From Mycobacterium sp. IS-1742 (GTDB lineage: Bacteria; Actinomycetota; Actinomycetes; Mycobacteriales; Mycobacteriaceae): DNA of 64,000 bases. The notes under the pieces were generated by a model, which saw only the letters and a program-made list of their open reading frames with translations, made no database searches and had not been told where the DNA came from. The DNA is taken from contig NZ_LQIV01000009.1 in assembly GCF_001500125.1 (NCBI RefSeq), positions 53,081-117,080 of the forward strand, in the 5' to 3' direction. Made by a program: the position numbers and the translations under genes. Shown piece by piece: positions 50,401 through 58,069 of the stretch (positions are counted from its first letter, which is position 1; every line of letters starts with the position of its first letter).

Positions 50401-52576
50401 GGCGCACGGTCATCCCCTCACCGGTCCAGCGCGCCGACACCTCGTCGACCGCCGCGACGGTGCCCGAGATGACCGTCGACTCCGGTGACGCGCTGATGGC
50501 CGCCACCACATCGGTGCGGCCTCCCAGGCGCTCCTCGGCCTCGGCGAAGGGAAGCCGGACCAGCGCCATGGCGCCCGCACCCGCCACCGAGCGGAACCCC
50601 CGAGCGCGGTAGCAGGCCACCGCGGCGCCGTGGGCGAGATCGAAGACGCCGGCGACGACGTTGGCGGCCACTTCGCCGACGGAGTGGCCGATCACGGCGG
50701 CCGGACGCACACCGCGTTCCCGCAGCACCGCGGCCAACCCGACCTGCATCGCGAACGTCAGCGCCTGCACCCGGTCGGTGCCGCCGAGGTCGCCGCTGCG
50801 CAGCGCCTCCCGCGGTGAGAAGCCCAGCTCCGCGGAGAACACCGGTTCCACGGCGTCGATGACCGCAGCGAAAGCCGGTTCGCGCGTGAGCAGTTCGCGG
50901 CCCATGCCCGGCCAGTGCGACCCGTGCCCGGAGAACACCCACACCGCCCCGTCGGCCGCACCCGCCAGCACAGTGCCGGTGAGCACCGACGGTGCGCGGC
51001 GGTCGTCGGCGAGCGCGTCGAGCCCTGCCACCAGTTCGTCGGTGTCGGACGCGATCACCGCGGCGCGTACGGGTTCGTGCGAGCGGCGCGCCCACAGTGT
51101 CGCGGCCACCTCGTCGACCGGAAGTCGTTGTCCCCGAACATGGTCGGCGAGCGCGGCGGCCTGTCGCGCCAGCCGGGCCTGGGACCGCCCGGTCAGCGGC
51201 AGCACCGACGGCGCGGCGCCCGTGGCCAGGGATTCGCCGCGCTCGCGTAGGGGCGCCTCCTCGAGCAGGACGTGGGCGATGGTGCCGCCGTAGCCGTAGC
51301 TGCACACCGCGGCCCGGCGTGGGAGATCGTCGCGGCGCGGCCACGGCTCGACCTCGGTCGGCACGCGCAGTCCGCTGGTCGCCCAGTCCACGGCGGGGGT
51401 CAGGGTGCGGACACCGGCCGTCGGCGGGATCGCCTCGTGCTGCAGCGCCATCGCCGCCTTGATGAGCCCGACCACACCGGCCCCGCCCTCGAGGTGGCCG
51501 GTGTTGGGTTTGACCGAACCGACGCGGCACGGCTCACCGTCGGCGCGACGCGCTCCGTACACGGCGGCGAGCGCGTTGAGTTCGACCGGATCGCCGGTCG
51601 GCGTCCCGGTGCCGTGCGCCTCGATGAATTCGACTGTGGCGGGATCGATTCCGGATGTCCGGCAGGTTCGGCGGAACAGGTCCTCCTGGGCGGCGCCGTT
51701 GGGCGACATGATGCCGACGGTGCGCCCGTCCTGTGCCACCGCACCGCCGCGGACGACGGCGATCACCCGGTCGCCGTCACGCACCGCGTCGGCGAGACGT
51801 TTGAGCACCACGACCGCGGCACCCTCGCCCCGCCCGTAGCCGTCGGCCTCGGCGTCGAAGCTCTTGCACCGGCCATCGGGCGCGGTGGCCCCGGCCCGGT
51901 CGAGGACGCGGGTCAGACCGGGTCCGATCAGAGCGCTGACCCCACCGGCGAGCGCCAGTGACGTCTCCCCCGTCCGCAGCAGCTGGCACGCCTGGTGCAC
52001 GGCCACCAGCGACGCCGCGCACGCGGCGTCGAGCGCGACACTGGGGCCGCGCAGGTCGAGCAGGTGCGAGACGCGGTTGGCGATACCGCACAGCGACGTG
52101 CCGATCCCGGTCCACGCCTCGATGCCCGGCAGGTCCTCCATGATGAGCTTGCCGTAGTCGTCGGAGTTCACACCCATCAGCACGGCGGTGTCGCTGCCGG
52201 CCAGCGAGCGCGGCGGGACGCCGGCGTGTTCCAGTGCCTCCCAGGACACTTCGAGCGCCAGCCGCTGCTGCGGATCCATCAGTTCGGCCTCACGCGGCGA
52301 GACGCCGAAGAACTCCGCGTCGAAGCCGGCCAGGTCGTCGAGGAACGTGCCCCACGGCGTCGTCTCGCGCAGCACCGCCGCATTCCGGGGGTCGCGCCGC
52401 AGATACGGCTCCCATCGGTCCGCGGGGACCTCCCGCACCCGGCTGCCCCCGTCGAGCAGGAACGTCCAGAAGTCCGCGGGGGTCGTGATGTCACCGGCCA
52501 GGCGGCAGCCGATGCCGACGATCGCCACGGGTTCGAGGGCAGCAGTCTGGTTAGCCTTGCCTAACTCAGTCGACAT
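47453..52576 (-). CDS. iterative type I polyketide synthase, probable 6-methylsalicylic acid synthase
   Basis: PKS of about 1707 residues, KS-AT-DH-KR-ACP, the size and order of 6-MSA synthases. KS: Cys in LDAACAASLVAVHQ (~185), EAHGTGTPTGD, KPNTGHLEGG, and CSYGYGGTIAHVLLEEAP. AT: VFSGHGSHWPGMG, Ser in GHSVGE (~630), and AFHSPAMD of malonyl-type ATs. DH: HPVRGTEIVPAAVL (~936) with LLDAATS (~1088). KR: ITGGTGVLGLRLAQRL (~1359) and SSCGYLAGFPGQGAYACGN (~1500). ACP: GVDSIMTVALRRQLE (~1657) and LPPTLLWEYPT. No thioesterase or enoylreductase. One malonyl module used repeatedly would give a methylated salicylate. It occupies the slot of mbtJ-mbtI in M. tuberculosis and carries an iron box over codons 5-11. 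ATG at 52576 gives MSTELGKANQ; a GTG at 52525 is possible. Confidence 0.85.
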   Translation of the reverse strand: MSTELGKANQTAALEPVAIVGIGCRLAGDITTPADFWTFLLDGGSRVREVPADRWEPYLRRDPRNAAVLRETTPWGTFLDDLAGFDAEFFGVSPREAELMDPQQRLALEVSWEALEHAGVPPRSLAGSDTAVLMGVNSDDYGKLIMEDLPGIEAWTGIGTSLCGIANRVSHLLDLRGPSVALDAACAASLVAVHQACQLLRTGETSLALAGGVSALIGPGLTRVLDRAGATAPDGRCKSFDAEADGYGRGEGAAVVVLKRLADAVRDGDRVIAVVRGGAVAQDGRTVGIMSPNGAAQEDLFRRTCRTSGIDPATVEFIEAHGTGTPTGDPVELNALAAVYGARRADGEPCRVGSVKPNTGHLEGGAGVVGLIKAAMALQHEAIPPTAGVRTLTPAVDWATSGLRVPTEVEPWPRRDDLPRRAAVCSYGYGGTIAHVLLEEAPLRERGESLATGAAPSVLPLTGRSQARLARQAAALADHVRGQRLPVDEVAATLWARRSHEPVRAAVIASDTDELVAGLDALADDRRAPSVLTGTVLAGAADGAVWVFSGHGSHWPGMGRELLTREPAFAAVIDAVEPVFSAELGFSPREALRSGDLGGTDRVQALTFAMQVGLAAVLRERGVRPAAVIGHSVGEVAANVVAGVFDLAHGAAVACYRARGFRSVAGAGAMALVRLPFAEAEERLGGRTDVVAAISASPESTVISGTVAAVDEVSARWTGEGMTVRRVNTDVAFHSPAMDALTADLARLTAGLGPSGPAEVPLYSTALPDPRSDAARDPDYWVANLRGRVRFAEAVTAAAEDGHRLFLEVSAHPVVAHSVAETLMHHRVGDHAVIPVLRREQPELPAVATAVGALYCHGAPVAHGVTAETRWAVDFPGTQWAHRRHWRTPTAPPGGRAVHEPDSHTLLGGPMEVTGAVPARVWQTRLDFSTRPYPGDHPVRGTEIVPAAVLLNTFLAASGTDLADVRLRTPVPPGRARDIQVVAQERSLALASRLVDDDETDGGWLTHCTASAAEGGEPALSMLDEDEIRARCTETLPPTHVVDTLATLGVAAMGFGWQVIELHCGDGELFARVAADVDGSTPATWAGLLDAATSAASTIFGGPPRLRMPARIERVHVHDKPPAVALLHVRRRAEGTVTDVVLAEESGAVSVSLTGMAFEELENSGSRDTVRLLHHVAWHPVAWPDADMPTEVTLVGGDAATRALVVRDLDEAGVTHRIADGAADLGVPADGAVVLVLPHPDETPQKSAATVLRTLQRLDASGGRARLWVLTAQVHEGVNPAHAPLWGMARVAAAEHPHLWGGVLDIAGDHLPVRALGALHGHGVVVVRDGVAHTARLAHTGPGEAAPLQCSPGGTYLITGGTGVLGLRLAQRLADLGARRLVLVSRSGLPERSAWSADSDREAVTVVTALEQRGVSVKVAAVDVGASGAAAELRAVLADLPPVRGVIHAAGVEAGALLATTTADDLEAAMRPKVDGMNALHQLFPPGELDWMVLFSSCGYLAGFPGQGAYACGNAYLDAFARHRRRLGDRTTSVAWTAWRGMGMGSASGFVAAQLDALGMGTVGLEDAMRALDSALRDDDPNVVVLPVLPTAASVPILADVAPAETADVAQAPAVADRGDEDVADWAARQVLTAVSSELGCAAEDVDTRLPLVEIGVDSIMTVALRRQLEKQTGLALPPTLLWEYPTAAAVADRIAELLAVEEDSAA
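52546..52564. promoter_or_regulatory. IdeR-like iron box over the PKS start
   Basis: On the minus strand TTAGGCAAGGCTAACCAGA matches TTAGGTTAGGCTAACCTAA at 15 of 19. It covers codons 5-11 of the PKS if the ATG at 52576 is used. An AACATT hexamer seven bases ahead of that ATG could be the -10 of a leaderless transcript, placing the box just after the start of transcription where a repressor would block it. Confidence 0.65.
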
Positions 52577-52626
52577 GGGGACAATGTTCGCACAACCGGG
52601 TGCACCCGGGGCGACCACCTCGGTGA

Positions 52627-53805
52627 CTAGTCGGCGAGCAGTGTGCGCACCACACCATCGGCCAGCAGGCGGCCGCGGTCGGTCAGGATCAGCCGGGCAC
52701 CGGAGACCACCGCGAGTCCGTCGGCGACGACGGCGCCCACCCGGGCCTGTTCGTCGACGCCGAGCATGTCCAGCGGCAGGCCGCTGCGCAGCCGCACCCG
52801 CAGCATCACGTCCTCGGTGTGCCGCGCCGCCGGGTCGAGCACCTCGAAATCCGCGACGGGCAGGGAACCCTCGCCGAGCAGCGCGGCATAGGTGTTGGGA
52901 TGCTTCACGTTCCACCACCGGGTGTCGCCGAGGAAGCCGTGCGCCCCCGGCCCGACGCCCCACCACTCGCCACCGGCCCAGTAGCCGAGGTTGTGCAGGC
53001 ACTCCCCGCCTGGCCTCGCCCAGTTCGACACCTCGTACCAGTCGAACCCGGCCTCGCTCAGCCGCGCGTCGAGCAGTTCGTACCGCGCCGCCAGCACGTC
53101 GTCATCGGGGGCCGCCACCTCGCCGCGCCGCACCCGGCGGGCCAGCGCCGTCCCGTCCTCGACCACCAGCGCGTAGGCCGACACGTGGTCGACACCGGCC
53201 GAGATCGCGGCGTCCGCCGACCGGCGCAGGTCGTCGTCGGTCTCCCCCGGGGTCCCGTAGATCAGGTCCAGGTTGACGTGCCCGAACCCGGCGGCGCGCG
53301 CCTCCCCGGCCGCGGCCACCGCTCGACCGGGCGAGTGCAACCGGTCGAGCACCTGCAACACGTGGCGGGCCGTCGACTGCATCCCGAGCGAGACCCGCGT
53401 GTAGCCGGCAGCAAGCAGCGCGTCGAACAGTTCGGGTCCGGCGGACTCCGGATTCGCCTCGGTGGTCACCTCCGCTCCTGGTGCCAGGTCGAAGTGCTCG
53501 CGCACCGCGGCCAGCACCGCGCCGAGACCGGCGCCGCCGAGCAGCGACGGGCTGACGCCGCCGACGAAGACGGTCCGCACCGGCGGGGGCGTCCCCAGGG
53601 TGCGGGCGGCCAACGCCAACTCCCGGCGCATCGCGGCCAGCCAGCCCTCGGGGGTGGCGCCGCCCGCCTCGGCCGGGGTGTAGGTGTTGAAGTCGCAGTA
53701 GCCGCAGCGCGTCGCGCAGAACGGCACGTGGATGTAGAGGCCGAACGCACGCCCCGGCCGCGCGGCCAGTGCCGGCGCGCGGGAAGGGGCGGTGCGGGTG
53801 CTCAC
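52627..53805 (-). CDS. hemN: radical SAM HemN/HemW-like protein
   Basis: Annotated in mycobacteria as oxygen-independent coproporphyrinogen III oxidase, but members of this length often act as the heme chaperone HemW. 392 residues; radical SAM cluster in PFCATRCGYCDF (Cx3Cx2C), then TTEANPESAGPELFDALL and GVDHVSAYALVVEDGT. GTG start (VSTRTAPSRA). Ends 50 bp before the PKS start on the same strand. Homologue of Rv2388c, which also sits next to the mycobactin genes. Confidence 0.9.
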   Translation of the reverse strand: MSTRTAPSRAPALAARPGRAFGLYIHVPFCATRCGYCDFNTYTPAEAGGATPEGWLAAMRRELALAARTLGTPPPVRTVFVGGVSPSLLGGAGLGAVLAAVREHFDLAPGAEVTTEANPESAGPELFDALLAAGYTRVSLGMQSTARHVLQVLDRLHSPGRAVAAAGEARAAGFGHVNLDLIYGTPGETDDDLRRSADAAISAGVDHVSAYALVVEDGTALARRVRRGEVAAPDDDVLAARYELLDARLSEAGFDWYEVSNWARPGGECLHNLGYWAGGEWWGVGPGAHGFLGDTRWWNVKHPNTYAALLGEGSLPVADFEVLDPAARHTEDVMLRVRLRSGLPLDMLGVDEQARVGAVVADGLAVVSGARLILTDRGRLLADGVVRTLLAD

Positions 53806-53828
53806 CGTTCCATGGTCCCAGCGTGGCG

Positions 53829-55301
53829 TCAGATGGCGTAATCCCGCGGTTGGTGCTGCACCGAGACCCAGTGCTCGGTGGTGAACTCGTCGATGGCCCA
53901 TTTGCCGCCGAACCGGCCGATCCCGGAGGCCTTCTCGCCGCCGAACGCGGTGTTGGCGTCGTCGTTGACCGGCGAGTCGTTGACGTGGGTCATCCCGGCG
54001 TCGATGCGGCGGGCGAACCGCACGGCACGGTCGACGTCGCGGCTGAACACCGCCGAGGACAGCCCGTATTCGGTGTCGTTGGCCAGTCGCAACGCATCCT
54101 GGTCGCCCTTGGCGCGGATGATCGTCATCACCGGCCCGAACACCTCCTCGCGGGCGGTCGCGCAGTCGTTGCCGCCGAGCAGCACGTGCGGCGGCAGCGC
54201 CTGCCCGGCCGGCCCGACCGGATCGCCGCCGAGCACCACCTGTGCACCGTCGTCGCGGGCGCGGGCGATCTTGTCCTGAACCGACTCGAGCTGCGAGGAG
54301 TTGATGATCGGGCCGATCTGGGTGGCCTCGTCGGCGGGGTCGCCGACGCGCAACCCGCGGACCCGCTCGACGAAACGGTCGACGAACTCGTCGTGCACGG
54401 CGTCGTCGACGATGAGCCGGTTGCCGATCATGCAGATTTGACCCTGGTGGAAGTACGACCCGAACACCGCCGCGCCGACGGTGAGCTCGAGGTCGGCGTC
54501 GTCGAGGACCACGATCGGTCCGTTCCCGCCGAGTTCGAGGGCCAGGTGTTTGAGGCCCGCCTTCTGCACGATGCCGCGCCCGACCGGCGTCGACCCGGTG
54601 AACGACACGACCCGCGGCACGGGGTGTTCGACGATCGCGTCGCCGATGTCGCTGCCGCCGCCCACCACGACCGACAGCAGGCCCGGCGGTAGCCCCGCCT
54701 CCTCGAAGATCCGGGCCAGCAGCAGGCCGCCGGTGACCGGGGTGTCCCCCGCCGGTTTGAGGACCACGGCGTTGCCGACCGCCAGCGCGGGCGCCACCGA
54801 CCGGTTGGACAATTGCATCGGGAAGTTCCACGGGGAGATCACCGCGACGACGCCGACCGGTTCGCGGTAGACGCGGTTCTCCTTGCCCGGGATGTCCGAC
54901 GGCAGGATCGACCCCTCGACGTGGTGCGGCATCGAGGCGGCCTCCCACAGCACCGACCGCACCAGCCCCCATTCGAGGTCGGCCTTGGCCCGCGTGCCTC
55001 CGGTCTCGCGCACCAGCCACCCGGTGATCTCGTCCTTGCGGTCGGTCATCACGTCGGCGGCCGCCCGCATCACGGCGGCCCGCTCCGCCGGCGGGGCGGC
55101 CGCCCAGCCCACCTGGGCCTCGACCGCGGCTGCGTAGGCCGCGTCGAGGTCGTCGGCGTCGGCCTGCGGGATGCTGGTCAGCACCTCGCCCGACCACGGG
55201 TCGACATCGTCGCGGGATCTCCCCGCCGATCCGGCCCGCCAGGTCCCGCCGATGGGCATCTCGGTGAACGACGGGTACGCCGAAGAATGGTGAGAAGGCA
55301 T
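53829..55301 (-). CDS. aldehyde dehydrogenase
   Basis: NAD(P)-dependent aldehyde dehydrogenase of 490 residues. Core motifs: ISPWNFPMQLSNR, VVLKPAGDTPVTGG, FTGSTPVGRGI, the general base Glu in LALELGGNGP, catalytic Cys in HQGQICMIGNR, and EEVFGPVMTII. The sequence resembles the benzaldehyde/vanillin-type subfamily, so an aromatic aldehyde is plausible but not proven. It lies 23 bp ahead of hemN on the same strand. I do not recall it at this place in M. tuberculosis, where rpfD is found instead. Confidence 0.88.
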   Translation of the reverse strand: MPSHHSSAYPSFTEMPIGGTWRAGSAGRSRDDVDPWSGEVLTSIPQADADDLDAAYAAAVEAQVGWAAAPPAERAAVMRAAADVMTDRKDEITGWLVRETGGTRAKADLEWGLVRSVLWEAASMPHHVEGSILPSDIPGKENRVYREPVGVVAVISPWNFPMQLSNRSVAPALAVGNAVVLKPAGDTPVTGGLLLARIFEEAGLPPGLLSVVVGGGSDIGDAIVEHPVPRVVSFTGSTPVGRGIVQKAGLKHLALELGGNGPIVVLDDADLELTVGAAVFGSYFHQGQICMIGNRLIVDDAVHDEFVDRFVERVRGLRVGDPADEATQIGPIINSSQLESVQDKIARARDDGAQVVLGGDPVGPAGQALPPHVLLGGNDCATAREEVFGPVMTIIRAKGDQDALRLANDTEYGLSSAVFSRDVDRAVRFARRIDAGMTHVNDSPVNDDANTAFGGEKASGIGRFGGKWAIDEFTTEHWVSVQHQPRDYAI

Positions 55302-55408
55302 CCTGCCGAGCTACCCGGTGGCGGATCGGTGAAACGAGGGCCTGGGCCGACTTTTGCTCACCGCGAGCGCAAATATGGCCCGGTTAGGGCAGGTGCGGCA
55401 GTTCGTGG

Positions 55409-55414
55409 CACAAT
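55409..55414 (+). promoter_or_regulatory. -10 element of the sulfate-assimilation leader
   Basis: CACAAT is followed by six bases and then the GTG of the leader peptide, the spacing of a leaderless mycobacterial transcript starting at the GTG itself. The -35 region shows nothing clear. The remaining 55302-55408 is the divergent gap with the aldehyde dehydrogenase and shows no gene. Confidence 0.55.
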
Positions 55415-55420
55415 GGCCGG

Positions 55421-55516
55421 GTGACTGCCGCCCCGGCCCTCAACACCCGCATCTCGCTGGTGGTTCGGCGGCACGTGGACTTCAAGCGCGTCTGTACCTG
55501 TTGTTGTCTGCCTTGA
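55421..55516 (+). CDS. polycysteine leader peptide (uORF) of the sirA-cysH-che1 operon
   Basis: 31-codon open frame with GTG start. Residues 24-31 read VCTCCCLP, so four of five successive codons call for cysteine just before the stop. In mycobacteria, leaderless polycysteine uORFs attenuate cysteine-biosynthesis operons: with charged Cys-tRNA the ribosome finishes the peptide and downstream genes stay off; with low cysteine it stalls and expression rises. Here the downstream genes are sulfite and APS reduction, exactly the expected target. Too short to be found by normal gene calling. Confidence 0.85.
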   Translation: MTAAPALNTRISLVVRRHVDFKRVCTCCCLP

Positions 55517-55555
55517 CGCGCCTGATCTAGGACCCAGCCCAACCCCGCACGTATA

Positions 55556-55586
55556 GCTGGCCGCCGGATCTGCGCCGCCGGCCAGC
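55556..55586 (+). promoter_or_regulatory. leader hairpin between the uORF and sirA
   Basis: GCTGGCCGCCGG and CCGCCGGCCAGC pair over 12 positions with one mismatch across a 7-base loop. It lies 40 bp after the leader-peptide stop and 54 bp before the sirA ATG. A ribosome stalled on the cysteine codons could change how this structure folds; whether it ends transcription or hides the ribosome-binding site is undecided. Confidence 0.55.
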
Positions 55587-55639
55587 CCCCGGTGATTCAG
55601 CGCGGTCCCAACGCCGGCTCCCAGCAAGGAGCCAGACCC

Positions 55640-57322
55640 ATGACCGAGACTTCGGCCCGTCCCGCCAAGCCCGTGAAGCGTCCACGCGGCGAAGGCCAGT
55701 GGGCGCTCGGATACCGCGAGCCGCTCAACGCCAACGAGCAGTCCAAGAAGGACGACAACCCGCTCAACGTGCGGGCGCGCATCGAGAACATCTACGCCCC
55801 CGGCGGCTTCGACACCATCGACAAGGGCGACCTGCGCGGCCGGTTCCGCTGGTGGGGCCTCTACACCCAGCGCAAGCCCGGCTTCGACGGCACCTGGACC
55901 GGTGACGAGAACACCGACATGCTCGAAGACGAGTACTTCATGCTGCGGGTCCGCAGCGACGGCGGTGCGCTGACGGCCAAGGCGCTGCGCACCCTCGGCG
56001 AGATCTCCACCGAATTCGCCAGGGACACCGCCGACATCTCCGACCGGCAGAACGTCCAGTACCACTGGATCGACGTCAGGAACATGCCGGAGATCTGGCG
56101 GCGCCTCGACGAGGTCGGGCTGCAGACGACCGAGGCGTGCGGTGACTGCCCCCGCGTCGTCCTCGGTTCACCGCTGGCCGGGGAGTCCCTCGACGAGGTG
56201 ATCGACGGCACGCCCGCGGTCGACGAGATCGTCAAGCGCTACATCGGCAAGCCGGAGTACTCGAACCTGCCCCGCAAGTTCAAGACCGCGATCTCGGGTC
56301 TGCAGGACGTCGTGCACGAGGTCAACGACGTCGCGTTCATCGGGGTGAACCATCCCGAGCACGGACCCGGCTTCGACCTGTGGGTCGGCGGCGGGCTGTC
56401 CACCAACCCGATGCTGGGTCAGCGTGTCGGCGCCTGGGTTCCGCTCGACGAGGTGCCCGACGTCTGGGAGGGCGTCGTCAGCGTGTTCCGTGACTACGGC
56501 TACCGACGCTTGCGGTCGAAGGCGCGGCTGAAGTTCCTGATCAAGGACTGGGGCGTCCAGAAGTTCCGGGAGGTTCTCGAGACCGAGTACCTCAAGCGCC
56601 CGATGATCGACGGGCCTGCGCCCGAACCGGTCACCCGTCCCATCGACCACGTCGGGGTGCAGAAACTCAAGAACGGCCTCAATGCCGTCGGCGTCGCGCC
56701 GATCGCCGGCCGCGTCTCGGGCACCATCCTGACCAAGGTCGCCGACCTCGCCGAGGCCGCGGGATCCGACCGGATCCGGTTCACGCCGTATCAGAAGCTG
56801 ATCGTCCTCGATGTCCCCGACGACAAGCTCGACGAGTTGCGCGCGGGCCTGGACGCGCTCGGGCTGCCCTCGACGCCGTCGCACTGGCGGCGCAACCTGA
56901 TGGCCTGCACGGGCATCGAGTTCTGCAAGCTGAGCTTCGCCGAGACCAGGAGCCGCTCCCAGGTGCTGGTGCCCGAGCTCGAGAAGCGACTCGAGGACAT
57001 CAACGCCCAGCTCGACGTCCCGATCACGATCAACATCAACGGCTGCCCCAACTCGTGCGCCCGCATCCAGGTGGCCGACATCGGCTTCAAGGGGCAGATG
57101 GTTGACGACGGCAACGGCCCCGAGGAGGGCTTCCAGGTCCACCTCGGCGGCAGCCTCGGCCTGGACAGCGGTTTCGGGCGCAAACTGCGCCAGCACAAGG
57201 TGCTGGCCACCGAACTCGGTGACTACATCGAGCGGGTGGTTCGCAACTTCGTGAAACAACGAGAGCAGGGCGAGCGTTTCGCTACCTGGGCACTACGGGC
57301 CGACGACGCGGACCTTCGATGA
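55640..57322 (+). CDS. sirA: ferredoxin-dependent assimilatory sulfite reductase
   Basis: Reduces sulfite to sulfide with a coupled siroheme/[4Fe-4S] centre (Rv2391 homologue, also called nirA). 560 residues; the cluster ligands are visible as ACTGIEFCKLSF (Cx5C) and GCPNSCARIQ (Cx3C), with siroheme-binding QNVQYHWIDVRN in the first half. ATG with AAGGAG nine bases upstream. First gene of sirA-cysH-che1, under the polycysteine leader. Confidence 0.96.
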   Translation: MTETSARPAKPVKRPRGEGQWALGYREPLNANEQSKKDDNPLNVRARIENIYAPGGFDTIDKGDLRGRFRWWGLYTQRKPGFDGTWTGDENTDMLEDEYFMLRVRSDGGALTAKALRTLGEISTEFARDTADISDRQNVQYHWIDVRNMPEIWRRLDEVGLQTTEACGDCPRVVLGSPLAGESLDEVIDGTPAVDEIVKRYIGKPEYSNLPRKFKTAISGLQDVVHEVNDVAFIGVNHPEHGPGFDLWVGGGLSTNPMLGQRVGAWVPLDEVPDVWEGVVSVFRDYGYRRLRSKARLKFLIKDWGVQKFREVLETEYLKRPMIDGPAPEPVTRPIDHVGVQKLKNGLNAVGVAPIAGRVSGTILTKVADLAEAAGSDRIRFTPYQKLIVLDVPDDKLDELRAGLDALGLPSTPSHWRRNLMACTGIEFCKLSFAETRSRSQVLVPELEKRLEDINAQLDVPITININGCPNSCARIQVADIGFKGQMVDDGNGPEEGFQVHLGGSLGLDSGFGRKLRQHKVLATELGDYIERVVRNFVKQREQGERFATWALRADDADLR

Positions 57323-57361
57323 GCCGCTTGCGCGAAGAGCGATGGATGAGGTGATTGCACG

Positions 57362-58069
57362 ATGACTGACCTGCTTTCGGACATCGACCTGCAGCAGCTG
57401 GCCGAGCGGGGCGCGGCCGAATTGGGGCCCGACGCCAGCGCGTGGGATCTGTTGCGCTGGACCGACGAGCATTTCAGCGGTAGCTACGTGGTCGCGTCGA
57501 ACATGCAGGACGCGGTGCTGGTCGACATGGCGTCGAAGGTCCGCCCCGGCGTCGACATCCTGTTCCTCGACACCGGCTACCACTTCGCCGAGACCATCGG
57601 CACCAGGGATGCGGTCGAGGCGGTGTACGACGTCAACGTCGTCAACGTCGCCCCGGAGCGCACGGTCGCCGAACAGGACGCGCTGCTCGGCAAGGATCTG
57701 TTCGCCCGCGAGCCCAACGAGTGCTGCCGGCTGCGCAAGGTCGAGCCGCTGACCAAGGCGCTGTCGGGGTATTCGGCGTGGGTCACCGGTATCCGCCGCG
57801 TCGAGGCCCCCACCCGGGCCAACGCCCCGCTGATCAGCTGGGACAAGGCGTTCGGGCTGGTGAAGATCAACCCGATCGCGGCGTGGTCGGACGAGGACAT
57901 GCAGGCCTACATCGACGCCAACGGCGTGCTGGTCAACCCGCTGGTCGACGAGGGGTATCCGTCGATCGGCTGCGCGCCGTGCACGGCCAAGCCGGTCGAG
58001 GGCGCCGATCCGCGCAGCGGGCGCTGGGCGGGCACCGGCAAGATCGAATGCGGGTTGCACCAGTCTTGA
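57362..58069 (+). CDS. cysH: adenosine 5'-phosphosulfate reductase
   Basis: Reduces APS to sulfite with thioredoxin as donor. 235 residues; the CC...CxxC pattern of the [4Fe-4S] cluster (NECCRLRKVEPL and GCAPCTAKP) marks it as an APS rather than PAPS reductase, and the catalytic Cys is in the C-terminal ECGLHQS. Lies 39 bp after sirA and overlaps che1 by 4 bp (TTGA). Confidence 0.96.
   Translation: MTDLLSDIDLQQLAERGAAELGPDASAWDLLRWTDEHFSGSYVVASNMQDAVLVDMASKVRPGVDILFLDTGYHFAETIGTRDAVEAVYDVNVVNVAPERTVAEQDALLGKDLFAREPNECCRLRKVEPLTKALSGYSAWVTGIRRVEAPTRANAPLISWDKAFGLVKINPIAAWSDEDMQAYIDANGVLVNPLVDEGYPSIGCAPCTAKPVEGADPRSGRWAGTGKIECGLHQS

Noticed and set aside
52577..53002. N-terminal extension of the PKS
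   Set aside because: Lies inside hemN in another frame and is Arg/Gly-rich; the KS begins normally just after the ATG at 52576.
53806..55197. N-terminal extension of hemN
   Set aside because: Overlaps the aldehyde dehydrogenase in another frame and shows no radical SAM or other motif; GTG at 53805 fits the family.
55380..55398. Iron box ahead of the sulfate-assimilation leader
   Set aside because: GGTTAGGGCAGGT has only one half of the palindrome; too few matches to the consensus.
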